Positions 34,691 to 44,405 of a DNA stretch of 64,000 nt are shown here, one piece after another. The notes below the pieces were generated by a model that saw nothing but the letters and a program-made list of their open reading frames with translations, was not told where the DNA came from and ran no database searches. Numbering within the stretch: position 1 is the first letter of the stretch; every line of letters begins with the position of its first letter. Where the stretch lies: NCBI RefSeq assembly GCF_001042635.1, contig NZ_AP012331.1:2852001-2916000 (forward strand). Reading direction: 5' to 3'. Source of the stretch: Bifidobacterium scardovii JCM 12489 = DSM 13734. GTDB lineage: Bacteria > Actinomycetota > Actinomycetes > Actinomycetales > Bifidobacteriaceae. The position numbers were made by a program, and so were the translations under genes.

Positions 34691-35704
34691 TCACTCCCGG
34701 TCCCGATCTCCACAGTGACGGATATCGTCTGAAACCGACATGTCGCCTTGCAGATGCGATTCCTGCACCAGGTAGTTGGGACGGCCTTTGGTCTGCATGA
34801 AAATCCGGCCAAGATACTCGCCAATGACGCCTAAACTCAGCAGTTGCACGCCTCCGAGCACGAGAACCACGATCAAAGTTGACGCATAACCCGGCACGTC
34901 GACGCCGAGCGCAAGCGTACGCACCAAAACGACCAGCGCGTAGATAATAGCCGCGAGAGAGACCAGGGTCCCCATATACGTCGCCAACTTCAGGGGTGCC
35001 GTGGTAAAACCGGTGATGCCGTCCATGGCCAAGTGAAACAGCTTCAAGTAATTCCACTTGGTTTTCCCCGCCACACGTTTGTCGCGGTCATACAGAAACT
35101 CTATCTTCTTGAAACCGATCCAGCTGAACAATGCCTTGGAATTACGCTCAGACTCATCGAGCCGCTTCAACGCTTCAACGCATTTGCGATCCAGCAGGCG
35201 GAAATCGCCGGTATCTTTTTGAATGGCGACACCGGAAACGGACTGCAACACGTCGTAGTACATGTGGCTCGTCGTCTTCTTCAACCAACTCTCGCCCTCA
35301 CGCGAGCGCCGTCGAGCGTACACATCATCGTAGCCCTGCAGCCACAACGCCGCCATATCGGGAATGAGTTCCGGAGGATCCTGTAAATCCGCGTCGACGA
35401 TGACCATGGCATCCGTGTGCATTGCCTGAATACCGGCAAACATCGCCTTTTCCTTGCCGAAATTACGGGATAGAAAAATATACTCGACGTAATCATGCTC
35501 AGCGGCATACTGCCGGATTAAGGATCGGGTGCCATCCTTGGAACCGTCGTCCACGAATAACAGCAGATACCCGAATCGAGGATCATCCGAAGCCACCAAT
35601 GCATCCATACGGTCGAACAGTATCGGCAGCGCCTCCTGCTCGTTGCAGCACGGAATAAGCACCGTTATCGTCTTCCGGGAACCTTTCACGGAATCGTTTT
35701 CCAT
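34691..35704 (-). CDS. Bactoprenol-phosphate glycosyltransferase, GtrB/CsbB-like
   Basis: A polyprenol-phosphate hexosyltransferase of 337 residues. The GT2 domain starts ITVLIPCCNEQEALP and has FVDDGSKDGT and the hallmark DADLQDPPELI. Two C-terminal membrane segments (about residues 235-258 and 272-300) end with the family motif GVIGEYLGRIFMQTKGRPNYLV. Such enzymes charge undecaprenyl phosphate with glucose or another sugar for transfer on the outer face. The ATG at 35704 is chosen since GGAGGAGG lies eight bases upstream. The next gene upstream is a GtrII-type transferase, its natural partner. A separate small GtrA flippase is not present. Confidence 0.9.
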   Translation of the reverse strand: MENDSVKGSRKTITVLIPCCNEQEALPILFDRMDALVASDDPRFGYLLLFVDDGSKDGTRSLIRQYAAEHDYVEYIFLSRNFGKEKAMFAGIQAMHTDAMVIVDADLQDPPELIPDMAALWLQGYDDVYARRRSREGESWLKKTTSHMYYDVLQSVSGVAIQKDTGDFRLLDRKCVEALKRLDESERNSKALFSWIGFKKIEFLYDRDKRVAGKTKWNYLKLFHLAMDGITGFTTAPLKLATYMGTLVSLAAIIYALVVLVRTLALGVDVPGYASTLIVVLVLGGVQLLSLGVIGEYLGRIFMQTKGRPNYLVQESHLQGDMSVSDDIRHCGDRDRE

Positions 35705-35864
35705 ACTCCGATCCTCCTCCTTCAGCACAGCAGCAACAATACAGATAACGATATACCTCAGAAACCCAGCATCGTATGTTCAACATGGATCAGTATGCCG
35801 GCCGCATATGATTTCTGAGGGTATCCTTCGGCAGACACGTATTGGCTGCGCGCGATGCACGCCT

Positions 35865-37445
35865 CTAGAAATTCACGATAATCAGTCCATCATGCACGGC
35901 GACGCTGCCCTTCGCCGGCCAATGGGGCATGGACTGCACGATGGCATTCGCCTTATCCATCTGTGCGCTCGAGGGATACTCGTACTTCACGCCCTGGGCA
36001 TTGAGGAACTGGTTCTTCACCCAGGTTCCATGCGCAGTGGAGAACGTGATCTCGTACAAGGAACGCCCGACCAGAGCAAGCTGGCTGCTGTCATAGCAAT
36101 CCTTATTGCGCTGGGGCACATGGGATCCGACGAATACGACGGGCAATTCAGGGGTCTCCCCGTACCCAAGATCGTCAATACGCGTTTTGATCTCATACGA
36201 CAACTGCACATCCTGGCCGTAGGTGACCGCTTCCGTGTAAAAGATACGATTCACGATGAATCCCTGATTCAGTCCTATGGCGGCTACGCACACCCAGGAG
36301 ACGATCAGTCCTGCAGGGATCAAGGATGATACATAACCCGCTATATAAAACACCGCAAACGCAAACGCAACCGCATAGCTCAGCTCGGTACGCACGGAAG
36401 GCGTCGAACCCAAAATGACGGACATCAGCATCGGCGAGACGCAGATGGCGACACCGATCAGCAGGCTGATCACGCCGATATCATGCCGACCGATCCGGAC
36501 AATCAGCACCACAAGAAACAGAACAAACGTAACCGAGGCGATCAACGTATAGAAGATGCCGCTGCCCGTATACATATCCTTGGCATGCAGCAGCACTGCT
36601 TGCGCAATATCTCCGACCGAGTCCTTGCCCCAACGTGATTGGTCGCTCGTGTACGAGCTTGGTTCAATACCCAGCACAGACATGACGATACGGTTGATGG
36701 CGGCGTACAGCGCATATGCGCAGGCGAAGCAAACGACGCACAAAGCCACCCAGACCCCACGTTGCTTGGATTTCCTCTCATCGCCGGTGAAACGAACAAC
36801 ATATATGAATGCCGTACCTGCGATGAACAAGGTAACCATGGCCAAGTACACGGAAAAAGCGACGAAAGCAAGAACAAGCGCCGTGATATAGCATGCCGCC
36901 CGTTTGGCGCCGGAATGGCTCGATCCTCGGAACACGCAAAGCAACGACAGCGCCACGAACATCATCGAAAGCGCGATCTCCGGTCCTTGCAGCAAAAAGC
37001 CGAGCTGTTCCGCGAGCACCGGCGAACACACCAGTGGAATGATGAAGAACGCTGGACGAGACCTGTTCTTTTCCGGGGCAACGGCATACAACAGATAGCT
37101 CCAAGCCAGCGCCGCCGCGCCGAAGCAAACCACCGTCAAGAACGAGGACAACGCATTGTTGTACCAGTACAATCCGGTAACTTTTTTCAGCAGGATCAGG
37201 CCGTATCTGCCTAATTCGTACCACGAATCGTACAAAGCGTCAGGAACGCTGATCATCGACTGAGTATCGATGGAGAAAGTGTTGCCGAACAGCTTCAGCC
37301 CGTATCCCAGCAGCAGAAAGAACCCCGAAACCGCCACATCCACACGGTACTTCGACAGAAATGAAAAGAGCCTTTCATTCCCATGAGGTTCTTCACTCCG
37401 TATATCGCTATCTGTTTGTACCGTTGGAATCGCGAAAGCCACCAT
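35865..37445 (-). CDS. Glucosyltransferase GtrII-family membrane protein
   Basis: A multi-span membrane protein of 526 residues with about ten hydrophobic segments and a C-terminal extracellular domain of about 130 residues. The opening LGYGLKLFGNTFSIDTQSMISVPD and the WYELGRYGL region match the glucosyltransferase II family, which moves a sugar from its undecaprenyl-phosphate carrier onto a surface polymer. The adjacent GtrB-like gene would make that donor. The start at 37445 has little Shine-Dalgarno sequence. It is divergent from the RgpF-like gene, with 236 bases between. The acceptor is presumably the polymer made by this cluster. Confidence 0.78.
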   Translation of the reverse strand: MVAFAIPTVQTDSDIRSEEPHGNERLFSFLSKYRVDVAVSGFFLLLGYGLKLFGNTFSIDTQSMISVPDALYDSWYELGRYGLILLKKVTGLYWYNNALSSFLTVVCFGAAALAWSYLLYAVAPEKNRSRPAFFIIPLVCSPVLAEQLGFLLQGPEIALSMMFVALSLLCVFRGSSHSGAKRAACYITALVLAFVAFSVYLAMVTLFIAGTAFIYVVRFTGDERKSKQRGVWVALCVVCFACAYALYAAINRIVMSVLGIEPSSYTSDQSRWGKDSVGDIAQAVLLHAKDMYTGSGIFYTLIASVTFVLFLVVLIVRIGRHDIGVISLLIGVAICVSPMLMSVILGSTPSVRTELSYAVAFAFAVFYIAGYVSSLIPAGLIVSWVCVAAIGLNQGFIVNRIFYTEAVTYGQDVQLSYEIKTRIDDLGYGETPELPVVFVGSHVPQRNKDCYDSSQLALVGRSLYEITFSTAHGTWVKNQFLNAQGVKYEYPSSAQMDKANAIVQSMPHWPAKGSVAVHDGLIIVNF

Positions 37446-37681
37446 TCGTCACATGCTAGCACACCGAGCTCAACGCATGGCACGGTATTCAGGACTCTTC
37501 ACACAACGTCATACGAACACACACCCATGACTCTGGAGCTGCCCTAGCCGGTCACGGGCCAAAAACGGAGAGCCCCCAAGGATGAGCGCTTCCTCATGTT
37601 CAATGCGTTGCGATAAACTATCGTTGTTTTAATAAGTAGATCTTGATTGCTTGTGCTCTTCGTTTATGAAAGGACCCTATT

Positions 37682-39574
37682 ATGCGATTCTCTGGTCCGA
37701 CACCCCCCACTCGTCTCGGTATCTTTTTCTTCTATGACCGGGACGGCGTCGTCGATGACTACGTGACCACGCTTCTGGATGGTTTTCGGCCTCATTTCAG
37801 CGATCTGACGATCGTCGTCAACGGCAAGCTGAATGACGAGGGCCGCGCCAAGTTCCTTTCCTATACCGACAATCTGATCGTGCGCGAGAATAAGGGCCTC
37901 GACGCCTGGGCATACAAGACGGCGCTCGATTCCTACGGGTGGAAGAAGCTTGAAGCCTTCGACGAAATCGTATTGTTCAACGCCACCATCATGGGACCGG
38001 TCTATCCGTTCTCGGAGATGTTCGATGCCATGAACAAACGCGACTTGGATTTCTGGGGAATCACGAAATTCCACAAAGTTCCGAAGGATCCTTTCAACCG
38101 CAGCCCGTACGGGTACCTTCCTGAGCACATTCAATCCCATTTCCACGCCTACCGCAGGAGCTTGCATACCAGTCAGGCATTCCGCGACTACTGGGACAAC
38201 CTTCCCGAGATCAAGGACTATTTCGATTCGGTCGGGTTGCATGAATCACTGTTCACCAAACGATTTGCCGACAAGGGTTTCACCTGGGACGTATATGTGA
38301 ATACCGACGACCTTGAGGGATTCTCCTATGGTCCGATCACCTACGCGGCGAAGAAGCTCGTCGCCGAAAAGCGATGCCCGATTTTCAAGCGTCGATCGTT
38401 TTTCCACGATTATCAGGATGTCATGACACAGGCCGTAGGCAACGCGGCGTTGGATCTTTATGAATATCTGCGCGACCACACCGATTACGATACGGATCTC
38501 ATATGGCAGAACGCGCTGCGAACCATGAACCTGGCCGATCTGATGAAGAATCTCCATCTCGATTACGTGTTGCCGCAATCGGTAGCAGTACCCATTCCCG
38601 ACGGTCTGCGCATCGCATTGGTCATACATGTGTATTACATGGATCTGCTTGACCAAACCATCCGATATATCCGTTCCATGCCTGCGGGAAGCGACATCAT
38701 CATCACTGTCGGTTCTGACGATAACAGACAACTGGTCGAGGAGCGCTGCAGCGGCCTTCCTTATCATGTAGACGTACGACTTATCGAGAACCGCGGTCGT
38801 GATGTCAGCGCGTTGCTCATCGGAGGTGGCGCGGATCTCATGAAATACGACTACGTCTGCTTCGCGCACGACAAGAAAGTCACCCAGCTTTCCCCCCAAA
38901 GCATCGGGGACGGATTCGCATACAAGTGCTTCGAGAACATCCTGGCGTCCAAAGAATACGTCAGCAACGTCATTCAGCTGTTTGAAAGCAATCCCCGTTT
39001 GGGCATTGCCATGCCGACCCCGCCCAACCATGCCGACTATTTCCCCGGGTATACGTTCCCGTGGGGTCCCAATTTCGATGGCACGAAAAAGCTGCTCGAG
39101 GATCTGGGCTTCAGCGTCCCCCTGGATGTCATGAAAGAACCCGTCGCCCCCATGGGCACCATGTTCTGGTTCCGGCCACAAGCGTTCCACGGTCTGCTGG
39201 ACAGGGAATGGAAGTATACCGATTTCCCGCCGGAGCCCAACAAAGTCGATGGTTCCATGCTGCATTTCGTGGAACGTGCATATGGTTACGTACCTCAGGG
39301 GAATGGCTTCTACTCGGCATACATCTTCTCGGACCGTTTCGCCCGTATCGAAATCACCAATTTGTCTTACGAATTGCGTGAAATGACCAAGTCCGTCACC
39401 GATCCGTGGATTCGCCCGAACCTGTACCAGACCACGATAGCGGTTCTTGAGGGCAAGCGTTTCCGGTATACGCTTCTGCGCATCATCAAGAACATCGTCA
39501 AACGCACACCGATTATCGGACCTGCTCTGGTAAAGGCGCACGTACACCAAATGGAATTGGAAGGGCGTTCCTGA
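37682..39574 (+). CDS. Rhamnan synthesis protein F (RgpF) family glycosyltransferase
   Basis: A 630-residue protein resembling RgpF, which builds rhamnose-glucose polysaccharide in streptococci. Two related modules are seen: RLGIFFFYDRDGVVDDYVTTLL in the N-terminal half and IALVIHVYYMDLLDQTIRYI in the C-terminal half, each followed by NKGLDAWAY or NRGRDVSALL. GAAAGGA precedes the ATG. With rmlABCD 8 kb away it implies that rhamnose is part of the polymer. It is followed two bases later by an acyltransferase, in a likely operon. It converges with nothing until the pyruvyltransferase gene. Confidence 0.88.
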   Translation: MRFSGPTPPTRLGIFFFYDRDGVVDDYVTTLLDGFRPHFSDLTIVVNGKLNDEGRAKFLSYTDNLIVRENKGLDAWAYKTALDSYGWKKLEAFDEIVLFNATIMGPVYPFSEMFDAMNKRDLDFWGITKFHKVPKDPFNRSPYGYLPEHIQSHFHAYRRSLHTSQAFRDYWDNLPEIKDYFDSVGLHESLFTKRFADKGFTWDVYVNTDDLEGFSYGPITYAAKKLVAEKRCPIFKRRSFFHDYQDVMTQAVGNAALDLYEYLRDHTDYDTDLIWQNALRTMNLADLMKNLHLDYVLPQSVAVPIPDGLRIALVIHVYYMDLLDQTIRYIRSMPAGSDIIITVGSDDNRQLVEERCSGLPYHVDVRLIENRGRDVSALLIGGGADLMKYDYVCFAHDKKVTQLSPQSIGDGFAYKCFENILASKEYVSNVIQLFESNPRLGIAMPTPPNHADYFPGYTFPWGPNFDGTKKLLEDLGFSVPLDVMKEPVAPMGTMFWFRPQAFHGLLDREWKYTDFPPEPNKVDGSMLHFVERAYGYVPQGNGFYSAYIFSDRFARIEITNLSYELREMTKSVTDPWIRPNLYQTTIAVLEGKRFRYTLLRIIKNIVKRTPIIGPALVKAHVHQMELEGRS

Positions 39575-39575
39575 T

Positions 39576-40631
39576 ATGGCATCACAGACCATCAACAAAC
39601 GCCCCCGACTGTTCTACCTGGATTTCGTGCGAGCCATAGCCGTCGTCCTGATCGTCATCACCCATTTCAACAACCCGTTCCTTGCCGATCGGCCCATATT
39701 CGCCAACGAACCGTTCGGAATATATATCGGAGGGTGGGGCGTATCGCTGTTCCTGATCATTTCCGGAGCGGCGCTCATGTATACTCATGATGAGCCTGAA
39801 CATATGGATCTGCGCACGTTCTACTGGAAACGGTTCAAGGCGATCTACCCGATGTTCTGGATCGCATTCATCATCGCCAATGCCTATCTCTTCCTGCATA
39901 ACGGCGCTATCGTCGCGGCGCAGGCCCCAAAGTGGAGCCTCATATTCTCCGTCCTCGCGGTTGATGGGTTTCTGGCCAACGCCGGAATCCCCACATTCTA
40001 TACACTGGGCGAATGGTTCCTGGGATTCATCATCATTTTCTATATCGCATTCCCCCTGCTCCGGGCAGGAGTTAAGAAACATCCATACTGGACAGCCGCA
40101 ATCATCGCTGCGGCGTATGCCATCACGATCTTCGCCCCGCTTCAACTGCACGGCATGCCCAAGGACCTGCTGCTGACCACACGACTGCCAGAACTTATTT
40201 TTGGCATGTACTTTGTCAGATATATAAAGAAAGTGCCCCACATCATGGGAGTCGTGGCGCTTGCGGTACTTGTCGTTCAGCAATTCACCACGATATTGTC
40301 GGGAAACATAGCCGTCACCGTAGTGGGCATTGCCAGTTTTCTTGTATTGGTGTGGATATCTGAGTGGGTAAACATCCGTCCTGTACGGACAGTGATCAAG
40401 TCGCTATCTAAATATTCCTACCCAATTTTCCTGGTGCATCATCAGGTTATCATCCAGATCTTTTCAAAGGTCAATTTCTCCGCACTGGGAACGGCAAACG
40501 CCTACCTGCTGTTTACCGTCGATTTCATGATCATCATGGGGTTGTCGATAGTGCTTTTCAAGCTGAACAAAAGTACCATCGACTACGTAAAATCCATGTT
40601 CATCGCGCCTGTGCAAAGCACCCAAGCATGA
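39576..40631 (+). CDS. Acyltransferase family 3 membrane protein
   Basis: A 351-residue integral membrane acyltransferase with about ten segments. The N-terminal FLDFVRAIAVVLIVITHFNNPF-type motif (here YLDFVRAIAVVL, then THFN) contains the catalytic His of the family. Members O-acetylate or otherwise acylate exported polysaccharides. Its start lies one base past the stop of the RgpF-like gene (TGATATG), so translation is probably coupled. A perfect hairpin terminator follows directly. Confidence 0.9.
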   Translation: MASQTINKRPRLFYLDFVRAIAVVLIVITHFNNPFLADRPIFANEPFGIYIGGWGVSLFLIISGAALMYTHDEPEHMDLRTFYWKRFKAIYPMFWIAFIIANAYLFLHNGAIVAAQAPKWSLIFSVLAVDGFLANAGIPTFYTLGEWFLGFIIIFYIAFPLLRAGVKKHPYWTAAIIAAAYAITIFAPLQLHGMPKDLLLTTRLPELIFGMYFVRYIKKVPHIMGVVALAVLVVQQFTTILSGNIAVTVVGIASFLVLVWISEWVNIRPVRTVIKSLSKYSYPIFLVHHQVIIQIFSKVNFSALGTANAYLLFTVDFMIIMGLSIVLFKLNKSTIDYVKSMFIAPVQSTQA

Positions 40632-40633
40632 CT

Positions 40634-40663
40634 AGGGCCCATGGCCATTCCGCCATGGGCCCT
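40634..40663. terminator. Bidirectional terminator between acyltransferase and pyruvyltransferase genes
   Basis: AGGGCCCATGGC and its exact complement flank a six-base loop, in the gap between the converging genes. It would serve both strands. Confidence 0.8.
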
Positions 40664-40705
40664 TCGTGGATGAGCTCCGCAAGGATTTCCGCTCCATCAC
40701 CGCAA

Positions 40706-42088
40706 TTATCGAAGCTTGTTCTTCAACGCACGATATGTTTGTATCGGCTGGTTCACGACGGCGGTTTGCAAGGCGTCATAATCGCGTTTCAGCACTTCAC
40801 AGTCATGGGCATATGACTGTCTCTGAGCGTCGAATAGCCGTACCAGGCCGATATTGGTCTGCAGCGCCTCGTCCAGTTCCCTCACCCTGGCGTTCAGCCC
40901 CTCGACATGGCTCTTATGCGTGAAGAAACCCTGCACAAGGTCAGAGAACGCGGAGGCCTGATCCAATGCATTCTCATGTCCCGGTTCGCGTCCTGACACG
41001 AATTCCAGCATCGTGTCGAAATGACGGTCGATCTTATCTTGGATGCCGCTGAAATCAAACCTGCTCTGCGATTCCAGAGCCTCAAATGTTGTGGCGCACA
41101 GCCGGCGGCTATCCGTCACGTAATACCGACCGTATCCAAGCTGATCGTACAAATCACGAGTCTTTTTGGTCTGCTGATAGTCGAACCCGACAATGGTACG
41201 ACCGAACACAGAGGCCGTGACCGAACCGTGCAGGCTTGTACCCACATATACACTGCAGTTGGCCAGCACTCCGATGATCTCAATCAGCGATAACGGATCT
41301 CGCGCCATCAATGCTTCGAATGGCAGCCGACTCCGTACTTCCTGCAGGATGTTCTCATCGCCGTGCGTATAGGCGAGGGGGAGCAGCACGATCCGGTAAC
41401 CACGCTCATGCAACTGGGTGAGCGTATCCACCGCACCGGGGATCGCATCGGATGGAATGAACCTATTACAGTGAAACACCGCATATCGTTCCACACCGGG
41501 GAACACGGCGTCTTTTGCCTCTCGCAGTTCACGCCCGGAAGCGATGCTCCTCAGAGAAAACCCGGTATCGGGAACCTGCGTGATGCGCTGGGGCTCAATC
41601 CCGTTATCGATGAGCACTCGCCGGGAAAAAGCGTTCCGCACACTGAGATAATCGACATTGTCGAACACCAGATGCGCGATCTCACGGCTGACCTCAAAAT
41701 CGAACGGGATGCCGGGTGCATTCCACAGCAATTTCACACCATATTTCATTTTCATGAAGCATGGAACGAGCCAGACCTTATCCATGGGATAGTCCGTGTA
41801 GTCATCGCTACCAAACGTAAGCTTCTGCCCGAATCGATGCCAGTGTATGATTTCTCCGCCACCGACGACTATGGCATCGAATGGCTGTTCACGATGCATC
41901 CGCTCCATATCGTCCAAGGAGAAGACCTGGGAATTCTCCACGAAACTTTCCCTAGCCGCAAAGGGGGAAAACAGCACAACATCGCCATCATATCCCCTTT
42001 GCGACAGCTCGTTCCTGAATACCAGAGGAAACAGATGATCTCCATAATTGGGAATATCAAAAACACCGCATAAAGCGATACGCCCCAT
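40706..42088 (-). CDS. Polysaccharide pyruvyl transferase family protein
   Basis: A CsaB/WcaK-like enzyme of 460 residues that would move pyruvate from phosphoenolpyruvate to a sugar hydroxyl as a ketal. Family sequence: CGVFDIPNYGDHLFPLVFRNEL at the start, IVVGGGEIIHW near residue 75, SVRNAFSRRVL near residue 150 and YVGTSLHGSVTA near residue 280. The last 100 residues are not part of the enzyme domain and look like a coiled coil (VEGLNARVRELDEALQ...). AAGGAGG precedes the ATG. It is downstream of the epimerase gene in the same direction after 61 bases. Confidence 0.88.
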   Translation of the reverse strand: MGRIALCGVFDIPNYGDHLFPLVFRNELSQRGYDGDVVLFSPFAARESFVENSQVFSLDDMERMHREQPFDAIVVGGGEIIHWHRFGQKLTFGSDDYTDYPMDKVWLVPCFMKMKYGVKLLWNAPGIPFDFEVSREIAHLVFDNVDYLSVRNAFSRRVLIDNGIEPQRITQVPDTGFSLRSIASGRELREAKDAVFPGVERYAVFHCNRFIPSDAIPGAVDTLTQLHERGYRIVLLPLAYTHGDENILQEVRSRLPFEALMARDPLSLIEIIGVLANCSVYVGTSLHGSVTASVFGRTIVGFDYQQTKKTRDLYDQLGYGRYYVTDSRRLCATTFEALESQSRFDFSGIQDKIDRHFDTMLEFVSGREPGHENALDQASAFSDLVQGFFTHKSHVEGLNARVRELDEALQTNIGLVRLFDAQRQSYAHDCEVLKRDYDALQTAVVNQPIQTYRALKNKLR

Positions 42089-42149
42089 GTTACCTCCTTC
42101 GCCGTTGCTTACTCAGGGCACTTGGATATCGCATGGCTATGGATTTCGA

Positions 42150-42995
42150 TCAGGAGCACTCAGCGGATTTCATAATTGACTGGATCTTGGTGTTGTCACC
42201 CCAAACCGCAGGGGAATCGTACGGACGATCCGGGAAAGCTCCGTAATCAAGCGTGATATCCAAATGGTTTTCCGCAATGTACTGCTCGACACGTTCAGCG
42301 AGAGACATCGGCTGCCCCGTGCAACAGTTGATGATGCCGTTGACCTCATCCTGCGAGACCACCGCAGCGATCTGCTTGGCCAACACGTCCACATTGATGA
42401 AATCGTACTTGTTCTTGCCCGTGGTAAAGGGGAAGGTCTTCTTTCCCTCCTGGGCAGCCGCGAGCAACTTCGAAAAGATCGAATTCCCCCGCGCATCATC
42501 GCCAACGATGTAATACGCACGTATCCATTGGGCGGTCGCTTCGTGCTGCTGGGCCAGCAGCAAGGTGGATTCCCTCAGGGCATTCTTCGCGATGCCGTAC
42601 ATCGAAGCAGGGTGGCAAGGAGTGTTCTCATCAATGGCGCCTTCCCAATATCCGACCTCATGCATGGACCCCATGACGGCAATTTGCCGCAGTCCTTCAT
42701 CAAGCATTGTTTTGATGAAATGGTAGTGCCCGGACAGATCTCCCATATGCGCATCGGAATTATGCTTGAATCCATCGCGCCAAGCCATATGCAAACACAC
42801 GTCGGGACTTCCGAGTCGCTCGAACAGGCCCTCACTGGGAGCGAACAAATTCGCTTCCACTTTCCGCGCGCGCGGATCAACGTCTTTGAGCCGGATATCC
42901 GACGCTATGACTTCGTGGCCCGCATCCAACAGAGCCTCAACAACATGCCGACCGATATAGCCGCCAGCCCCGGTAACGAGAATTCTTTTTGCCAT
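42150..42995 (-). CDS. NAD-dependent epimerase/dehydratase (nucleotide-sugar type)
   Basis: An extended short-chain dehydrogenase of 281 residues. The NAD-binding VTGAGGYIGRHVVEAL lies at the N-terminus and the catalytic YGIAKNA (Tyr-x3-Lys) near residue 133. Its probable substrate is a UDP- or dTDP-sugar for the polymer. There is no evident Shine-Dalgarno; TACACT lies eight bases before the ATG, so the transcript may be leaderless. The 134 bases to the next gene upstream (Wzt) hold no recognised feature. The exact reaction cannot be assigned. Confidence 0.85.
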   Translation of the reverse strand: MAKRILVTGAGGYIGRHVVEALLDAGHEVIASDIRLKDVDPRARKVEANLFAPSEGLFERLGSPDVCLHMAWRDGFKHNSDAHMGDLSGHYHFIKTMLDEGLRQIAVMGSMHEVGYWEGAIDENTPCHPASMYGIAKNALRESTLLLAQQHEATAQWIRAYYIVGDDARGNSIFSKLLAAAQEGKKTFPFTTGKNKYDFINVDVLAKQIAAVVSQDEVNGIINCCTGQPMSLAERVEQYIAENHLDITLDYGAFPDRPYDSPAVWGDNTKIQSIMKSAECS

Positions 42996-43129
42996 ACTTA
43001 CAGAGTGTACCAGCGCCTAACATCAGCAAGGAACCTAGTGTGATGCTCGACGCGCTTCTTTCAAAGCCGAGTCGAGCAACACGCACTCACAGCATCAGCG
43101 CCCGGGCACCATTCAAGCGGCGACCTTTA

Positions 43130-44404
43130 TCACGAAATGCCCAGAGAGGCAATCCGTATCGCCCTGTCGCTCAATATGCCATTTTCGCTGTTGCGATCAT
43201 TACGAACGGCAAAGTAGCAGCTGTTATCGTCATTGGTAAAGGCTATGAATTGAGGCTTCTCCGGATCGTCTTCCGACCGTACCCTCATTGTGGCGAATAT
43301 CCGGTACTCACCGTTGTTGAACATGTCAAGAGGGATGGAGAATTTCGCGGTATGATGCCCCTGCTGAATAGGCACCCCCATGTACTCGGTCTGCGTGTCG
43401 ACATCGTAGATCTGCCCGCCTCGCCGTGCATCCTGAAGAATGATTCCCATGTACGCGGGAATCGGCTCATTGAACTCATACTCAATCTGGAATTCGAATG
43501 GCGCCGTCCCGTTCACGACCTCGGAGCCCGTATGCGTGACATTGAGCACGGGAACACGGGAGTTCAACCCGGTCGGGCGTTTCAGCCCCTCCTGTGCCTT
43601 GGTCTTGAAGATGTCATTATTCTGGGCATTCTCCAAGCTGTATTGATCCGCCACCTCACGAGGATCACCTGATACGATGATTTCGCCGTCCTTGATCAAA
43701 ATGGCCTTGTTGCAGTATCGCTTCATCGAGGCCATGCTGTGGGTCACGAGAATCACCGTTTTGGAGGGGTCCGCCTTGACGCTCTTGAAGAAGGCGTCAC
43801 ATTTCTTCTGGAACGCCTCATCGCCGACGGCAAGGACCTCGTCCAATACGAGAATATCGCCCTGCGCTTTGATCGCCACTGAGAACGCCAATCTCACCTG
43901 CATGCCGCTGGAGTAATTCTTCAGCTTCTGATCCATGAACTCCCCGAGTTCGGCGAATTCCACAATATCGTCGTACATCTCATCGATTTCGGCACGGCTG
44001 AAACCCAGCAAAGCACCATTAAGATATACATTTTCGCGGCCCGTCAGCTCCGGATTGAAACCGACGCCAAGCTCGATGAACGGAACGAGCTTGCCGTTCA
44101 CCTGCACCGTGCCCTTCTCCGGCACATAGATCTGAGAGATGATCTTCAGCAACGTGGACTTGCCCGACCCGTTACGTCCCACGATGCCGAAAAAATCACC
44201 TTTCCGCACTTCAAAGGTGATGTCTCGGAGCACTTTCTGTTCCGTATACCCTTTGATGCCCTTGGTCCAATTCAGAAAGGCCATCTTCAGACCGCTCGCC
44301 TGCTCGGTGGGCAGGCGGAATGACTTAGCCACATGATCGACTTTAAGCACCACAGGCTGATCCGCATCACTGGTACCCGCCACGTTCACTGTAATGCCAC
44401 CCAT
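43130..44404 (-). CDS. Polysaccharide ABC exporter ATPase, Wzt/TagH type
   Basis: ATPase of a lipid-linked polysaccharide exporter, 424 residues. The N-terminal ABC domain has Walker A GRNGSGKST near residue 60, signature YSSGMQVRL near residue 160 and Walker B ILVLDEVLAVGDE near residue 180. From about residue 265 a beta-rich domain follows, with IEYEFNEPIPAYMGIILQD, resembling the polymer-recognising C-terminal domain of Wzt; such domains bind modified chain ends. The ATG at 44404 follows the wzm stop by one base (TGATATG), with GGAGGT eight bases upstream. It links export to a finished, perhaps capped, chain. Confidence 0.93.
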   Translation of the reverse strand: MGGITVNVAGTSDADQPVVLKVDHVAKSFRLPTEQASGLKMAFLNWTKGIKGYTEQKVLRDITFEVRKGDFFGIVGRNGSGKSTLLKIISQIYVPEKGTVQVNGKLVPFIELGVGFNPELTGRENVYLNGALLGFSRAEIDEMYDDIVEFAELGEFMDQKLKNYSSGMQVRLAFSVAIKAQGDILVLDEVLAVGDEAFQKKCDAFFKSVKADPSKTVILVTHSMASMKRYCNKAILIKDGEIIVSGDPREVADQYSLENAQNNDIFKTKAQEGLKRPTGLNSRVPVLNVTHTGSEVVNGTAPFEFQIEYEFNEPIPAYMGIILQDARRGGQIYDVDTQTEYMGVPIQQGHHTAKFSIPLDMFNNGEYRIFATMRVRSEDDPEKPQFIAFTNDDNSCYFAVRNDRNSENGILSDRAIRIASLGIS

Positions 44405-44405
44405 A

